Assembly: GCA_965279095.1 (NCBI GenBank)
Contig: CBDIHH010000003.1
Span: forward strand, 496,001 to 560,000
Direction of reading: 5' to 3'
DNA: 64,000 nucleotides
DNA from: CBDIHH01 sp965279095
GTDB taxonomy: Bacteria > Pseudomonadota > Alphaproteobacteria > Caulobacterales > Caulobacteraceae
Notes under the pieces: generated by a model
Seen by the model: the letters and a program-made list of their open reading frames with translations, nothing else
What the model was told of the DNA's origin: nothing
The model's database searches: none
In this document: in pieces, positions 49,533-56,717 of the stretch
How positions within the stretch are numbered: the first letter of the stretch is position 1
How the letters are laid out: each line of letters opens with the position of its first letter
Position numbers and translations under genes: made by a program

Positions 49533-49898
49533 ATGAAGCGCATCCTCACCGCCGCCCTGGCCCTGACCCTGCTCACGGGCGGCGCCGCCCTCGCCCAGCC
49601 CTATGGCGAGGCGCGCGGCCATGACCGGCACGACGTCCAGCGTTACGATCGCCAGGACGCCCAGCGCTACGATCGCGACGCTCGCCGCGACGACCGCCAG
49701 GACCGCCGCGAAATGCGCCGTTGGGTTCGCGGCCAGCGTCTGCCGGCCAGCTACCGCACGCGCAGCCACTATGTCGACTACCGTCGCCACAACCTGCGCG
49801 CCCCGCCCCGTGGCTACCAGTGGGTGCAGGTCGACAACAACTACGCTCTGATCGCCCTGACCACCGGCCTGATCTCGCAGATCATCGCCACCCGCTAG
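49533..49898 (+). CDS. RcnB-like periplasmic protein
   Basis: The protein has 121 residues with a Sec signal peptide (MKRILTAALALTLLTGGAALAQ). The mature N-terminus is a charged repeat of DVQRYDRQDAQRYDRDARRD type, rich in Arg, Asp and His. The C-terminal RcnB domain reads WVRGQRLPASYR, YVDYRRHNLRAPPRGYQWVQVDNNYALIALTTGLI. E. coli RcnB is a periplasmic nickel/cobalt homeostasis protein; most alphaproteobacterial homologues are uncharacterised. It is monocistronic with its own promoter region and a strong terminator. Confidence 0.88.
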   Translation: MKRILTAALALTLLTGGAALAQPYGEARGHDRHDVQRYDRQDAQRYDRDARRDDRQDRREMRRWVRGQRLPASYRTRSHYVDYRRHNLRAPPRGYQWVQVDNNYALIALTTGLISQIIATR

Positions 49899-49925
49899 AC
49901 TGACCTGCCCGGTCCAGGGCCCTCG

Positions 49926-49959
49926 CGCCCCGGCGGAGAATCCTCCGCCGGGGCGTTTT
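49926..49959 (+). terminator. Rho-independent terminator after the RcnB-like gene
   Basis: A 13-bp perfect stem (cgccccggcggag at 49926-49938 with ctccgccggggcg at 49943-49955) has a 4-base aatc loop and is followed by TTTT. It lies 27 bp after the stop codon and just before the end of the convergent methyltransferase gene. Confidence 0.9.
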
Positions 49960-49962
49960 GCG

Positions 49963-50721
49963 TCAGCCCGCCTCGATCATGACCGTGTCGAGCATGAACG
50001 AGCCGTCGGACTCGATGGCGAAATGATCGCGCACCCTATTCGACGCGGAAGCCTGCAGGCCGCGAATGGCCTGTCGGTTCAGGGACGGGGTCTGCATCCG
50101 GTCAGTCCAGGCGTCGAAATCCATGCGGATCCGCCACGTCAGCACCCGGCGCGCCTCAAAGCCGCACCGCCCCAGGGCGCCCAGCCACTCGGACGCCGAA
50201 TAGTCGCGCACGTGCGAGGTGTCGCGCAGCAATTCCACCGCCTGCAGATGGGTGTCGAGCAGGGCGTCCCCCGGCGCGCAGGCGTCGATGAACACCGCGG
50301 GTGATCCGGCGCGCAGCACCCGCCGCGCCTCGCGCAGCCCGCCCTCGAAATCGCGCCAGTGATGGGCCGAGAAACGGCAGGCCAGGAAGTCGAAGGCGGC
50401 GTCCTCAAAGGGCAGGCGCTCGGCCGGCGCGGCGACCGTGTCGATGTTGTCCAGCTCCCTGTCCCTGGCGGTGGCCGCCACGGCGGCGAGCATCTCCTCG
50501 GACAGGTCCGCGGCCGTCACCCGCCCGGCGTGGGCGGCCAGGCGGTAGGCCACATGGCCGCCGCCGGTCCCCAGGTCCAGGGCATGGCGGGGCGCAGCCA
50601 GGGCGACGACGGCTTCGAGGGCGTCGAGATCCTCGCCGGCGGCGTGCACGGCGCTGTTCACATAGGCCTGGGCGCGGGGCCCGAACTGGTCCTCGACCAC
50701 CCGTTCATGAATCCTGGACAT
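49963..50721 (-). CDS. Class I SAM-dependent methyltransferase (UbiE/Methyltransf_11-like)
   Basis: The protein has 252 residues. It starts MSRIHERVVEDQFGPRAQAYVNS, then the SAM motif HALDLGTGGGHVAYRLA, VTAADLSEEMLAAV, APAERLPFEDAAFDFLACRFSAHHW and RVLRAGSPAVFID. It is a stand-alone small-molecule methyltransferase without the N-terminal extension of MT1-MT3 and belongs to a different group. It is divergent from an XRE-type regulator across an 83-bp gap, so that regulator probably controls it. The substrate is unknown. Confidence 0.9.
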   Translation of the reverse strand: MSRIHERVVEDQFGPRAQAYVNSAVHAAGEDLDALEAVVALAAPRHALDLGTGGGHVAYRLAAHAGRVTAADLSEEMLAAVAATARDRELDNIDTVAAPAERLPFEDAAFDFLACRFSAHHWRDFEGGLREARRVLRAGSPAVFIDACAPGDALLDTHLQAVELLRDTSHVRDYSASEWLGALGRCGFEARRVLTWRIRMDFDAWTDRMQTPSLNRQAIRGLQASASNRVRDHFAIESDGSFMLDTVMIEAG

Positions 50722-50804
50722 GCGTCGCCTCCTTCGCTGTCGCCAAGGATGGCGGAAAAATACCCTGTTACAAGATGACCGTTTATCCTGGTATGAGGGG
50801 CGCC

Positions 50805-51572
50805 ATGGACCCCCTGGACCAGAGACGGCTGCTGGGCGAATTCGTCCGCGCCCATCGGGAGCGGCTCAGCCCGGAGCCCGGCGCCGGCCGTCGGCGCACG
50901 CCCGGGCTGCGGCGCGAGGAGCTGGCGGCCCGCGCCGGGATCAGCGCCACTTGGTGCGCCTGGATCGAGCAGGGACGCCAGGTCCAGGCCTCGCCCCAGG
51001 CCCTCAGCCGGCTGGCCCAGGCCCTGGACCTGTCCCAGGCCGAGCGGGCCTATCTGTTCGACCTGGCGGGGCGCCGCGATCCCGACGCCGCCCCGCTGCC
51101 GGCGGCCGACGCCCCGGCGTCCCTGGCGGCGGTGGTGGAGGCGCTGGATCTACCGGCCTATGGGCTGGACCGCCTCTGGAACGCCTGCTGCTGGAACGCC
51201 GCGGCGGCGCGGCTGTTCGAGGGCTGGCTGGGCGAGGGGCGACAGCGCAACCTCCTGCGCTATGTGCTGCTCGACCCCACGGCCCGCGACTTGATTCCGC
51301 ACTGGCAGGAGCGGGCGCGGCGGGTGCTGGCGGAATTCCGCGCAGACTACAGCCGCAACCTGAACGATCCGCGGGTCCGCGCCCTGGTCGACGGCCTGCG
51401 ACGCGACAGCGAGCTGTTCGCGACAGCCTGGGACGACCAGGCCGTGATGGGCCGCGAGGGCGGCGCGCGCGCCTTCGATCACCCGCTGGATGGGCCCCTG
51501 CGCTTCGAGCAACACACCTTCGCGCCGGCCGACCGTCCCGACTACAAGCTGGTGGTGCTGACGCCGGCCTAG
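50805..51572 (+). CDS. XRE-family regulator with MmyB-like ligand-binding domain
   Basis: The protein has 255 residues from the ATG at 50805. The N-terminal helix-turn-helix region (LGEFVRAHRERLSPE, TPGLRREELAARAGIS, TWCAWIEQGRQVQASPQALSRLAQAL) is typical of the helix-turn-helix family with a C-terminal MmyB-like domain (LDRLWNACCWNAAAARLF, LLRYVLLDPTARDLIPHW, FEQHTFAPADRPDYKLVVLTP). These usually repress a divergent oxidoreductase or methyltransferase gene in response to a small molecule, which fits the neighbour here. The stop shares CTAG with the convergent GyrI-like gene. Confidence 0.92.
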   Translation: MDPLDQRRLLGEFVRAHRERLSPEPGAGRRRTPGLRREELAARAGISATWCAWIEQGRQVQASPQALSRLAQALDLSQAERAYLFDLAGRRDPDAAPLPAADAPASLAAVVEALDLPAYGLDRLWNACCWNAAAARLFEGWLGEGRQRNLLRYVLLDPTARDLIPHWQERARRVLAEFRADYSRNLNDPRVRALVDGLRRDSELFATAWDDQAVMGREGGARAFDHPLDGPLRFEQHTFAPADRPDYKLVVLTPA

Positions 51573-52030
51573 GCGAGCAGGGCGTAGAACTCCGTCTCAA
51601 TGGCCTGCGGGTCGTCGCCGTCGCCGTAGATCTCCCAGTTCACCCCCCCGAGGGCCAGTCCCTCAGCCGCGCACCAGCCGAACAGGGCCTGCCAGGCGCC
51701 TGGCACGCCGTCCCAGGGCCCGGTCAGCACGAGATGGGCGGCGCGGCCGGGGGGCAGTTCCGACGGGCCGACATCGCCCACCGGCACGAACGGCTTGGAC
51801 ACCAGGCGGCCGGGGCGCAGGTCCATGGCGCCATCGCGAGGCGGGCGCCACAGGGTCAGGTAGGCGCCGAGGGGGCCGACATCGAGGGTCTTCAGGGCCG
51901 CGTCGAGCTTGGCCCGCGCCGACTTCTGCGCCTGGGGCAGGGCGTCCATGCGCGCCTTGACGGGCGAGACGGCGATGAGCCGGCGCTCGGTGTGGACGAT
52001 GGCCGGCTTGCTCAGGTTCAGGGGGGACAT
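51569..52030 (-). CDS. GyrI-like small-molecule-binding domain protein
   Basis: The protein has 153 residues. It is a stand-alone GyrI/AraC-effector-binding fold: IVHTERRLIAVSPVKARMD at the start, GPLGAYLTLWRPP, MDLRPGRLVSKPF, AHLVLTGPWDGVPGAWQALFGWCAAEGLALGG, and the terminal WEIYGDGDDPQAIETEFYALL with the usual Glu and Tyr of the family. Stand-alone members bind hydrophobic compounds, and some hydrolyse them. It is followed by a convergent regulator and preceded by a 55-residue basic protein gene 5 bp upstream. Confidence 0.85.
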   Translation of the reverse strand: MSPLNLSKPAIVHTERRLIAVSPVKARMDALPQAQKSARAKLDAALKTLDVGPLGAYLTLWRPPRDGAMDLRPGRLVSKPFVPVGDVGPSELPPGRAAHLVLTGPWDGVPGAWQALFGWCAAEGLALGGVNWEIYGDGDDPQAIETEFYALLA

Positions 52031-52035
52031 GGGGA

Positions 52036-52203
52036 TCAGCCCTTGGGTTTCAGGTCCGGCCGCGAAGCGAGGAAGGCGGCCCGCTCGGCGGCCGTCAGCA
52101 CCTTGGCCTTGGTCTGGCGCGAGACGCGCGGGGTCGGCGGCGAAAAGGTGGTCGGCGACGGCGCGCCCTTCAGGTCGGCGATTCGCTTGGTCGGCGGTTT
52201 CAT
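52036..52203 (-). CDS. Small basic hypothetical protein (55 aa)
   Basis: The protein has 55 residues from the ATG at 52203. The sequence is Lys/Pro-rich with MKPPTKRIADLKGAPSPTTF, then TKAKVLTAAERAAFLASRPD. It has no signal peptide or known motif. Its tight 5-bp spacing to the GyrI-like gene and the coherent composition favour a real gene, but short length leaves doubt. Its function is unknown. Confidence 0.5.
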   Translation of the reverse strand: MKPPTKRIADLKGAPSPTTFSPPTPRVSRQTKAKVLTAAERAAFLASRPDLKPKG

Positions 52204-52291
52204 CGGGCGTACTCCGCGAGGTGGGCCGGCGGATGACGGGGCCCGCCCCCTCATCGCAGGTTTTGCCGCGCCGCGCCGCAAGGTTTCCCGG

Positions 52292-52645
52292 CTAGAGGTC
52301 CAGGAAGCTCTGGAAACCGCCGTAGATCATGCGCTTGGCGTCGAACGGCGGATTGTCCATGCCCGCCTGCAGGCGCGGATCGGCCATCACCTTGGCGTTG
52401 ATGGCGTCGCGGGCCTCCCGCGATTCATAGGTGATCCACGAGAACACCACGACCTCGTCTTCGGCAGCCTGCACCGAGCGGGGGAAGGAGGTGACCTTAC
52501 CGTATGGCGTGTCGTCGCCGATGGCCTCCACATAGGAGATGGCCCCGTGCTCCTTCCAAACCTGTCCGGCCAGGCGGGCCATATCCTTGTAGGCGTCAAT
52601 ATTGGCCTTGGGCACGGCCAGCACGAAACCGTCGACGTAGGGCAT
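52292..52645 (-). CDS. DUF1428 family protein (YbaA-like)
   Basis: The protein has 117 residues from the ATG at 52645; an upstream start would add only seven unlikely residues. It carries the DUF1428 pattern: MPYVDGFVLAVPKANIDAYKDMA, EDEVVVFSWITYESREARDAINAKVMADPRL, and terminal FDAKRMIYGGFQSFLDL. It has a dimeric ferredoxin-like alpha/beta-barrel fold in solved homologues; the biochemical role is not known. It is a single gene with its own upstream gap. Confidence 0.9.
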   Translation of the reverse strand: MPYVDGFVLAVPKANIDAYKDMARLAGQVWKEHGAISYVEAIGDDTPYGKVTSFPRSVQAAEDEVVVFSWITYESREARDAINAKVMADPRLQAGMDNPPFDAKRMIYGGFQSFLDL

Positions 52646-52759
52646 GCTCTGTCTCCTCTGCGCCACTGCGATGGCCCAAGGACGCCCGAGCCCCCGCCGA
52701 TCCGACAGGCGCGACGGAATTGGTCCGTGCGCCGAGGCCTTGACATTGGGGGCGCGCCT

Positions 52760-53344
52760 CTAGGCCGCAAGGGCCAACAGGGCGCCGCCCAGGGCGACCC
52801 CGCCCCCGAGGATGCGAAGCGCGCCCGGGCGGTTCAGGCGCAGCGCCGTGCGGCCGACGACGAGCCCGGCCCCATGCAGGGCTGCCGTCGCCGCGGCGAA
52901 CCCGAGCGGAAAGGCCAGTCCCGCGCCGGCCGGCGCCTCGGCGCCGTGGGCATAGCCGTGACAGAGGCCGAAGGCGGTCACCAGGCCCAGGCCCAGGGCG
53001 AAGGGCGTCTTCACATCGGCGGCCATCCAGGCGCCCAGCACGATCACCGAGGCCAGGATGGCCGGCTCGACCAGGACCGCCCCGGGATGGGCGGCGCCGA
53101 GGCCGTAGCCGGCGAGCATCGCCGCCACGAAGGCGCAGGGCCAGGCGGCCAGGGACGCGCCCCCGCGACGGGCGGCGAGCAGGCCCACGGCCGTCATCGC
53201 CAGCATATGGTCCCAGCCGCCGAAGGGATGGGCCAGGCCGGCGGCCAGGGACGTCGCCCCGTGTCCGGGGTGGGCCAGGGCGGGCCCCGCCGCCATGAGG
53301 GCGAGCGACAGGACGGCCGCCGAACGGAGAGGAGTCTTGATCAT
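52760..53344 (-). CDS. HupE/UreJ-family membrane protein
   Basis: The protein has 194 residues from the ATG at 53344. A signal-like start (MIKTPLRSAAVLSLALMAAGPALA) is followed by HPGHG, HPFGGWDHMLAMTAVGLLAAR and CHGYAHGAEAP, the His-rich hallmarks of HupE/UreJ proteins, with about six membrane helices. These are thought to carry Ni2+ or Co2+ for hydrogenase or urease. No hydrogenase or urease gene lies in the window, so here it may serve general metal uptake. It lies upstream of an AT-rich region. Confidence 0.9.
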   Translation of the reverse strand: MIKTPLRSAAVLSLALMAAGPALAHPGHGATSLAAGLAHPFGGWDHMLAMTAVGLLAARRGGASLAAWPCAFVAAMLAGYGLGAAHPGAVLVEPAILASVIVLGAWMAADVKTPFALGLGLVTAFGLCHGYAHGAEAPAGAGLAFPLGFAAATAALHGAGLVVGRTALRLNRPGALRILGGGVALGGALLALAA

Positions 53345-53710
53345 TGGGCCGGGCCCCTGGCTGGTGGTGACGTTGGCGGCGAGCTTAGCCGATTCACCTC
53401 CCCCGTCGCGACCCGCCGTCCGGCCGGGAACCCGGTCAAGGCAGGGCGCCCGCCGCCAGACCAACAGGGAGTCTTTGTGACAATTGCCAGTGACATTTAG
53501 ACGAAGTCAAATATATCTATGACTAATGTCGTTGTTGACTGTCGGCCTACGACATCGGTGCTGCTTACGAGAATATGTCAACTCACAAAACACAGTAAAT
53601 TATATTTTATTTCCGTTAATTACTGCGGAACACAGGGCCAAGGCGACGGGTTGGCCTGTTCGAGAGGGGGGAAGCGCCTCCTGCTCGTTCACCACCCAAC
53701 GGAGGGCCAC
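53345..53710. promoter_or_regulatory. AT-rich promoter region upstream of the Fap-like locus
   Basis: This 366-bp gap holds no convincing gene. From about 53480 to 53630 the sequence becomes strikingly A+T-rich (aaatatatctatgactaatg, taaattatattttatttccg), in sharp contrast to the GC-rich surroundings. Such a drop often marks a strongly regulated promoter bound by H-NS/GapR-like proteins or a horizontally acquired border. A clear ribosome site (ggagg at 53700-53704) precedes the ATG at 53711. Confidence 0.55.
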
Positions 53711-55000
53711 ATGTCCCGAGCCTTGTATTCATCGGTCTCAGCATTCGTGCTGGGCATCGCACTATCCGGCGCCGCCATGGCGGACACGGGAACCGGCGGC
53801 GTGACCGCCGGCGACGGCGGAAACGCCACCGCCAACGCCACCACCAGCCACACCAGCCAGTCCGGCAACATGGACTCCGGCAACAGCGCGACGACCAACA
53901 CCGACAACTCGACTATGACGTCGAACTCCGGCAACACGTCGCACATGTCGGACAAGTCCAATTCCGGCAACACTGCGGTGGACAATTCCAACTCGGGCAA
54001 CACCCAGAACACTACCTGGGCGAACAACTCGGCCCACGACTCAAACAACACCGCCACCAACACCCAGACCGACAATTCGATGTCTAATTCGGACTCGGGC
54101 AATACCTATACGAGCATGTCCACCGACAACACCAACAACTCGACCAACACGGCAGATTCGGGCAACAACAACTCGGTCAACACGGACAACTCTGTCGATA
54201 CGGCCAGCTCGAACAACACCTCCGACTCCAACAACACCAGCACCTGGGCCGACAACTCGACCCATATGAAGGACTCGGGCAACACCAGCAACACGACGAC
54301 GACCCACACCAACAATTCCGATCATTCGACGAACACCGCCGATTCCGGAAACGACAACTCCACGCGGACGCACAACTCGAACCAGATGTCCGACTCGAAC
54401 AACACCAACAACTCCGACAATTCGACGAACACCGCCGATTCCGGGAACGACAATTCGAATCATACCCGTAACTCGACCGACTCCTCGAATTCCAACAACA
54501 CGGCCGACGCGAACAACACCGACAACTCCAACAACACGTCGAACGCCAACAACACCAACGACTCGAACAACACCGTCACCAACACGGCCGACAACTCCGA
54601 CAACAGCATGACGGACAACTCGGACCGCTCGATGACCGACAATTCGAGCTCGCGGTCGAACTCCTCGATGACCGACAATTCCGACCGGTCGATGACGGAC
54701 AACTCCGATCGCTCCATGACCGACAACTCCGATCGCTCCACCCATGACTCTCACGACTCCTGGGTGGTGACCGCGAGCCTGTCGACGCAGGATCTCGACG
54801 CCACTGTCACGGGCACTCAAGTCAACTTCGACGCGAGGCATCAGGACAGCACGCTGAAGACCGGCGACATCGGCTTCTCGGGCAGCGCCTACGCCAACTT
54901 CGCCGGGATCCAGACCGCCAGCCTGAACACCGGGGTCGGCTCGGTGAACCAGGCGGCCACCTCGCTGGCGGCCAACGCCAGCATCTCGTTCGGTCAGTAA
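53711..55000 (+). CDS. Secreted Asn/Ser/Asp/Thr-rich repeat protein, candidate fibre subunit
   Basis: The protein has 429 residues from the ATG at 53711. A Sec signal peptide (MSRALYSSVSAFVLGIALSG..AMA) is followed by about 320 residues made almost only of Asn, Ser, Thr and Asp, with imperfect repeats such as STNTADSGNDNS (three near-copies) and DNSDRSMT (four near-copies close to the end). Residues 351-429 form an ordered domain ending FAGIQTASLNTGVGSVNQ and AATSLAANASISFGQ. The F-x-G...N-T-G-x5-Q motif recurs in the next protein. Low-complexity Asn-rich repeats beside a C39 peptidase and a coiled-coil barrel resemble functional-amyloid loci (FapC-like role). Amyloid formation is an inference. 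Confidence 0.8.
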   Translation: MSRALYSSVSAFVLGIALSGAAMADTGTGGVTAGDGGNATANATTSHTSQSGNMDSGNSATTNTDNSTMTSNSGNTSHMSDKSNSGNTAVDNSNSGNTQNTTWANNSAHDSNNTATNTQTDNSMSNSDSGNTYTSMSTDNTNNSTNTADSGNNNSVNTDNSVDTASSNNTSDSNNTSTWADNSTHMKDSGNTSNTTTTHTNNSDHSTNTADSGNDNSTRTHNSNQMSDSNNTNNSDNSTNTADSGNDNSNHTRNSTDSSNSNNTADANNTDNSNNTSNANNTNDSNNTVTNTADNSDNSMTDNSDRSMTDNSSSRSNSSMTDNSDRSMTDNSDRSMTDNSDRSTHDSHDSWVVTASLSTQDLDATVTGTQVNFDARHQDSTLKTGDIGFSGSAYANFAGIQTASLNTGVGSVNQAATSLAANASISFGQ

Positions 55001-55058
55001 AGAACGGCGCGCCGGACCGGGCGTTCGACGTCCGGTCCGGACCTGCCCTGGAGGGCTC

Positions 55059-55439
55059 ATGAAAACATTCCTGCGCGTCACGACGGCGGCGGCGGCCCTG
55101 CTCTGCGTCGCGCCTGCAGCCTACGCCGACGCCCCGTCGGTCGGGCTAGCCGCGGTTCCGCCGGCCTCGCCCCCCGCCATTGGGGCGCCTTTGAACCTCG
55201 AGGAGCTGGCGGCCATCAGCGGCGGCGAGTCCGTCAAGGTGTCCGTGCTCAGCGACCAGACCCTCACCGCCACCAACCGTGGCAACACCATCAACGCTGA
55301 CGTGGTGCAGTCGGGCGCCGTCAGCTTCGGCGCCGGCGCCTTCGACGGTTTCAACGGCGTCGGAAACTTCGTCATCAACACCGGCAACAACAACAATCTG
55401 CAGGGCAGCCTCAGCGTCAATGTGGTGGCCCTGCCGTGA
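55059..55439 (+). CDS. Secreted protein with double-glycine cleavage motif, candidate minor fibre subunit
   Basis: The protein has 126 residues with signal peptide MKTFLRVTTAAAALLCVAPA. After it comes PLNLEELAAISGG (44-56), an excellent match to the double-glycine leader pattern L-x-x-E-L-x-x-I-x-G-G cut by C39 peptidases, and a C39-type peptidase is encoded immediately downstream. The mature part (about residues 57-126) contains FNGVGNFVINTGNNNNLQGS, which matches the C-terminus of the preceding repeat protein in the spacing F-x-G, N-T-G, x5, Q. Its stop overlaps the GTG start of the peptidase gene. Likely role: nucleator or minor subunit matured in the periplasm (inference). Confidence 0.78.
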   Translation: MKTFLRVTTAAAALLCVAPAAYADAPSVGLAAVPPASPPAIGAPLNLEELAAISGGESVKVSVLSDQTLTATNRGNTINADVVQSGAVSFGAGAFDGFNGVGNFVINTGNNNNLQGSLSVNVVALP

Positions 55440-56176
55440 AGCGAAGCGCCGGACTGGACCGCCGGCGGCCGGCCCTCGCCGCCCTGGCCGTCGCCCTGAC
55501 CCTGGCCGGCGCCTCCTCGGCGGCCGCGCAGGTGCGGGTGTCCACCGGCGGCGGGCAGTTCAACGTCGGGGTGATGAGCATGCGGGACGTGCCGTTCCGC
55601 ACCGTCGTGCGCCAGCAGTATGACTACAGCTGCGGATCGGCCGCCCTGGCGACGCTGCTGCGCTACCACTACGGGGTGTCGGTCACCGAGGCGGACCTGT
55701 TCTCGGCCATGTTCGCCGCGGGCGACCAAGGCAAGATCCGCAAGCTCGGCTTCTCCCTGCTGGACATGAAGGCCTACCTTTCCAGCCGCGGCTATGCGTC
55801 AAGCGGCTACCGGGCCACCCTCGACCAGTTGCAGCGCTCCGGCATGCCCGCCATCGCCATGATGAGCCTGAACGGCTACCGGCATTTCGTGGTCATCAAG
55901 GGGGTCAGCGCGAAGGAGGTGCTGGTGGGCGACCCGACCCTGGGTTTGAAGCGCTACCCGCGCGACGAATTCAGCCGCGCCTGGAACGGCGTGGCGTTCG
56001 TCATCGATGCGCGCCCGGCCCAGGCGAAGGCCCAGTTCAACCGGGCCGATGAATGGCGGCCCTGGGCCTCCGTCGCCCTGGGGGATCCCATGGCTGACCG
56101 CTCGCTCGCGGCGCTCACCCGCGACCTGCCGCCCGTCTATCAGGTGGTCCTTCCCACGCCGGGGTTCACGCCATGA
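55436..56176 (+). CDS. Secreted C39-type cysteine peptidase (FapD-like)
   Basis: The protein has 246 residues from a GTG overlapping the preceding stop (GTGA). An N-terminal signal (ALAALAVALTLAGASSAAAQ) predicts a periplasmic enzyme. Papain-like C39 residues are visible: Cys66 in QYDYSCGSAALATLLRYHYG (with Gln61 nearby as oxyanion residue), His150 in NGYRHFVVIKGV and Asp166 in LVGDPTLGLKRYP. Stand-alone periplasmic C39 proteins without an ABC transporter occur in Fap functional-amyloid operons (FapD, similar length). The double-glycine protein just upstream is a ready substrate. Its end overlaps the next gene by ATGA. Confidence 0.87.
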   Translation: MKRSAGLDRRRPALAALAVALTLAGASSAAAQVRVSTGGGQFNVGVMSMRDVPFRTVVRQQYDYSCGSAALATLLRYHYGVSVTEADLFSAMFAAGDQGKIRKLGFSLLDMKAYLSSRGYASSGYRATLDQLQRSGMPAIAMMSLNGYRHFVVIKGVSAKEVLVGDPTLGLKRYPRDEFSRAWNGVAFVIDARPAQAKAQFNRADEWRPWASVALGDPMADRSLAALTRDLPPVYQVVLPTPGFTP

Positions 56177-56658
56177 CCATCAAAGCGTTTCGACTGGCGG
56201 CGGCCGCCGTGATGCTCGGGGCCCTTACCGCCGCCCCGGCCGCGAGCCAGACACTCGACGACGCCCAGCTTGCGGGGGAGCGGGCCGGCTACATCACCGC
56301 CGCCGGCCTTACCTTCGACTTCGGGGCCCAGGTGCGCACCTATGTGGACGGGGACCTCGCCCTGGACAGCCGCCTGACCCTGTCGGACGAGGCGGCGGGG
56401 AACGCCGGCGTCCGTAGAAGTGGTGTTGTCATTCCGGGCCTGGGCGGCCAGACCGAGCTGATCCACGATTTCACCGACGGCCAGATCCGCAACATCATCG
56501 CCAACACCGCAAGCGGTCGGACGATCGTGCAGAACACCGACGTCACCATCACGCTGCCGGGCTTCGACCAGATGCAGCAGAACCTCCAGCAGCAGCGCCT
56601 GATCTCGGGCCTGCAGAGCGCCGTGGGCCTCGGCCTGCGCGACGCGGGCGGGCGATAA
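56173..56658 (+). CDS. Secreted hypothetical protein of the Fap-like locus
   Basis: The protein has 161 residues with signal peptide MTIKAFRLAAAAVMLGALTAAPAAS. The mature protein is mostly beta-like: GYITAAGLTFDFGAQVRTYVDG, a possible disordered turn, FTDGQIRNIIANTASGRTIVQ, then TDVTITLPGFDQMQQ and a C-terminal Gln-rich helix. I do not recognise a named family. Co-translation with the C39 peptidase (ATGA) and its place before the barrel gene suggest a FapE/FapB-type accessory or chaperone role, which is inferred from context only. Confidence 0.7.
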   Translation: MTIKAFRLAAAAVMLGALTAAPAASQTLDDAQLAGERAGYITAAGLTFDFGAQVRTYVDGDLALDSRLTLSDEAAGNAGVRRSGVVIPGLGGQTELIHDFTDGQIRNIIANTASGRTIVQNTDVTITLPGFDQMQQNLQQQRLISGLQSAVGLGLRDAGGR

Positions 56659-56672
56659 CAGGGTGCGGAGCG

Positions 56673-56704
56673 GGAAGGGCGGCCGGCGTTACGGCCGCCC
56701 TTCC
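56673..56704. terminator. Strong hairpin between convergent genes of the Fap-like locus
   Basis: ggaagggcggccg (56673-56685) pairs perfectly with cggccgcccttcc (56692-56704) around a 6-base loop. It lies between the stop codons at 56658 and 56718. Without a T run on the forward strand it is a less certain terminator, but its placement fits a bidirectional one. Confidence 0.6.
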
Positions 56705-56717
56705 GGCGCTGATTATC

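Noticed and set aside
52760..53344. Part of a hydrogenase or urease cluster
   Set aside because: HupE/UreJ-type proteins also occur alone, and no hydrogenase or urease subunit is present nearby.
50720..53500. 926-codon open frame on the plus strand
   Set aside because: It crosses at least six well-supported genes in other frames and has GC-skewed composition with no recognisable domain.
53900..54760. Possible CRISPR array or satellite DNA
   Set aside because: Repeats are imperfect, in frame and lack regular spacers; they encode the low-complexity protein.
54041..55081. 346-codon minus-strand frame rich in Val/Gly/Arg repeats
   Set aside because: It is the antisense reading of the Asn/Ser repeat region; the forward frame has a signal peptide, ribosome site and ordered C-terminal domain.
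55059..56176. Bacteriocin plus peptidase-containing ABC exporter
   Set aside because: No ABC transporter domain is encoded; both proteins have Sec signals and the neighbours point to a surface-fibre system.
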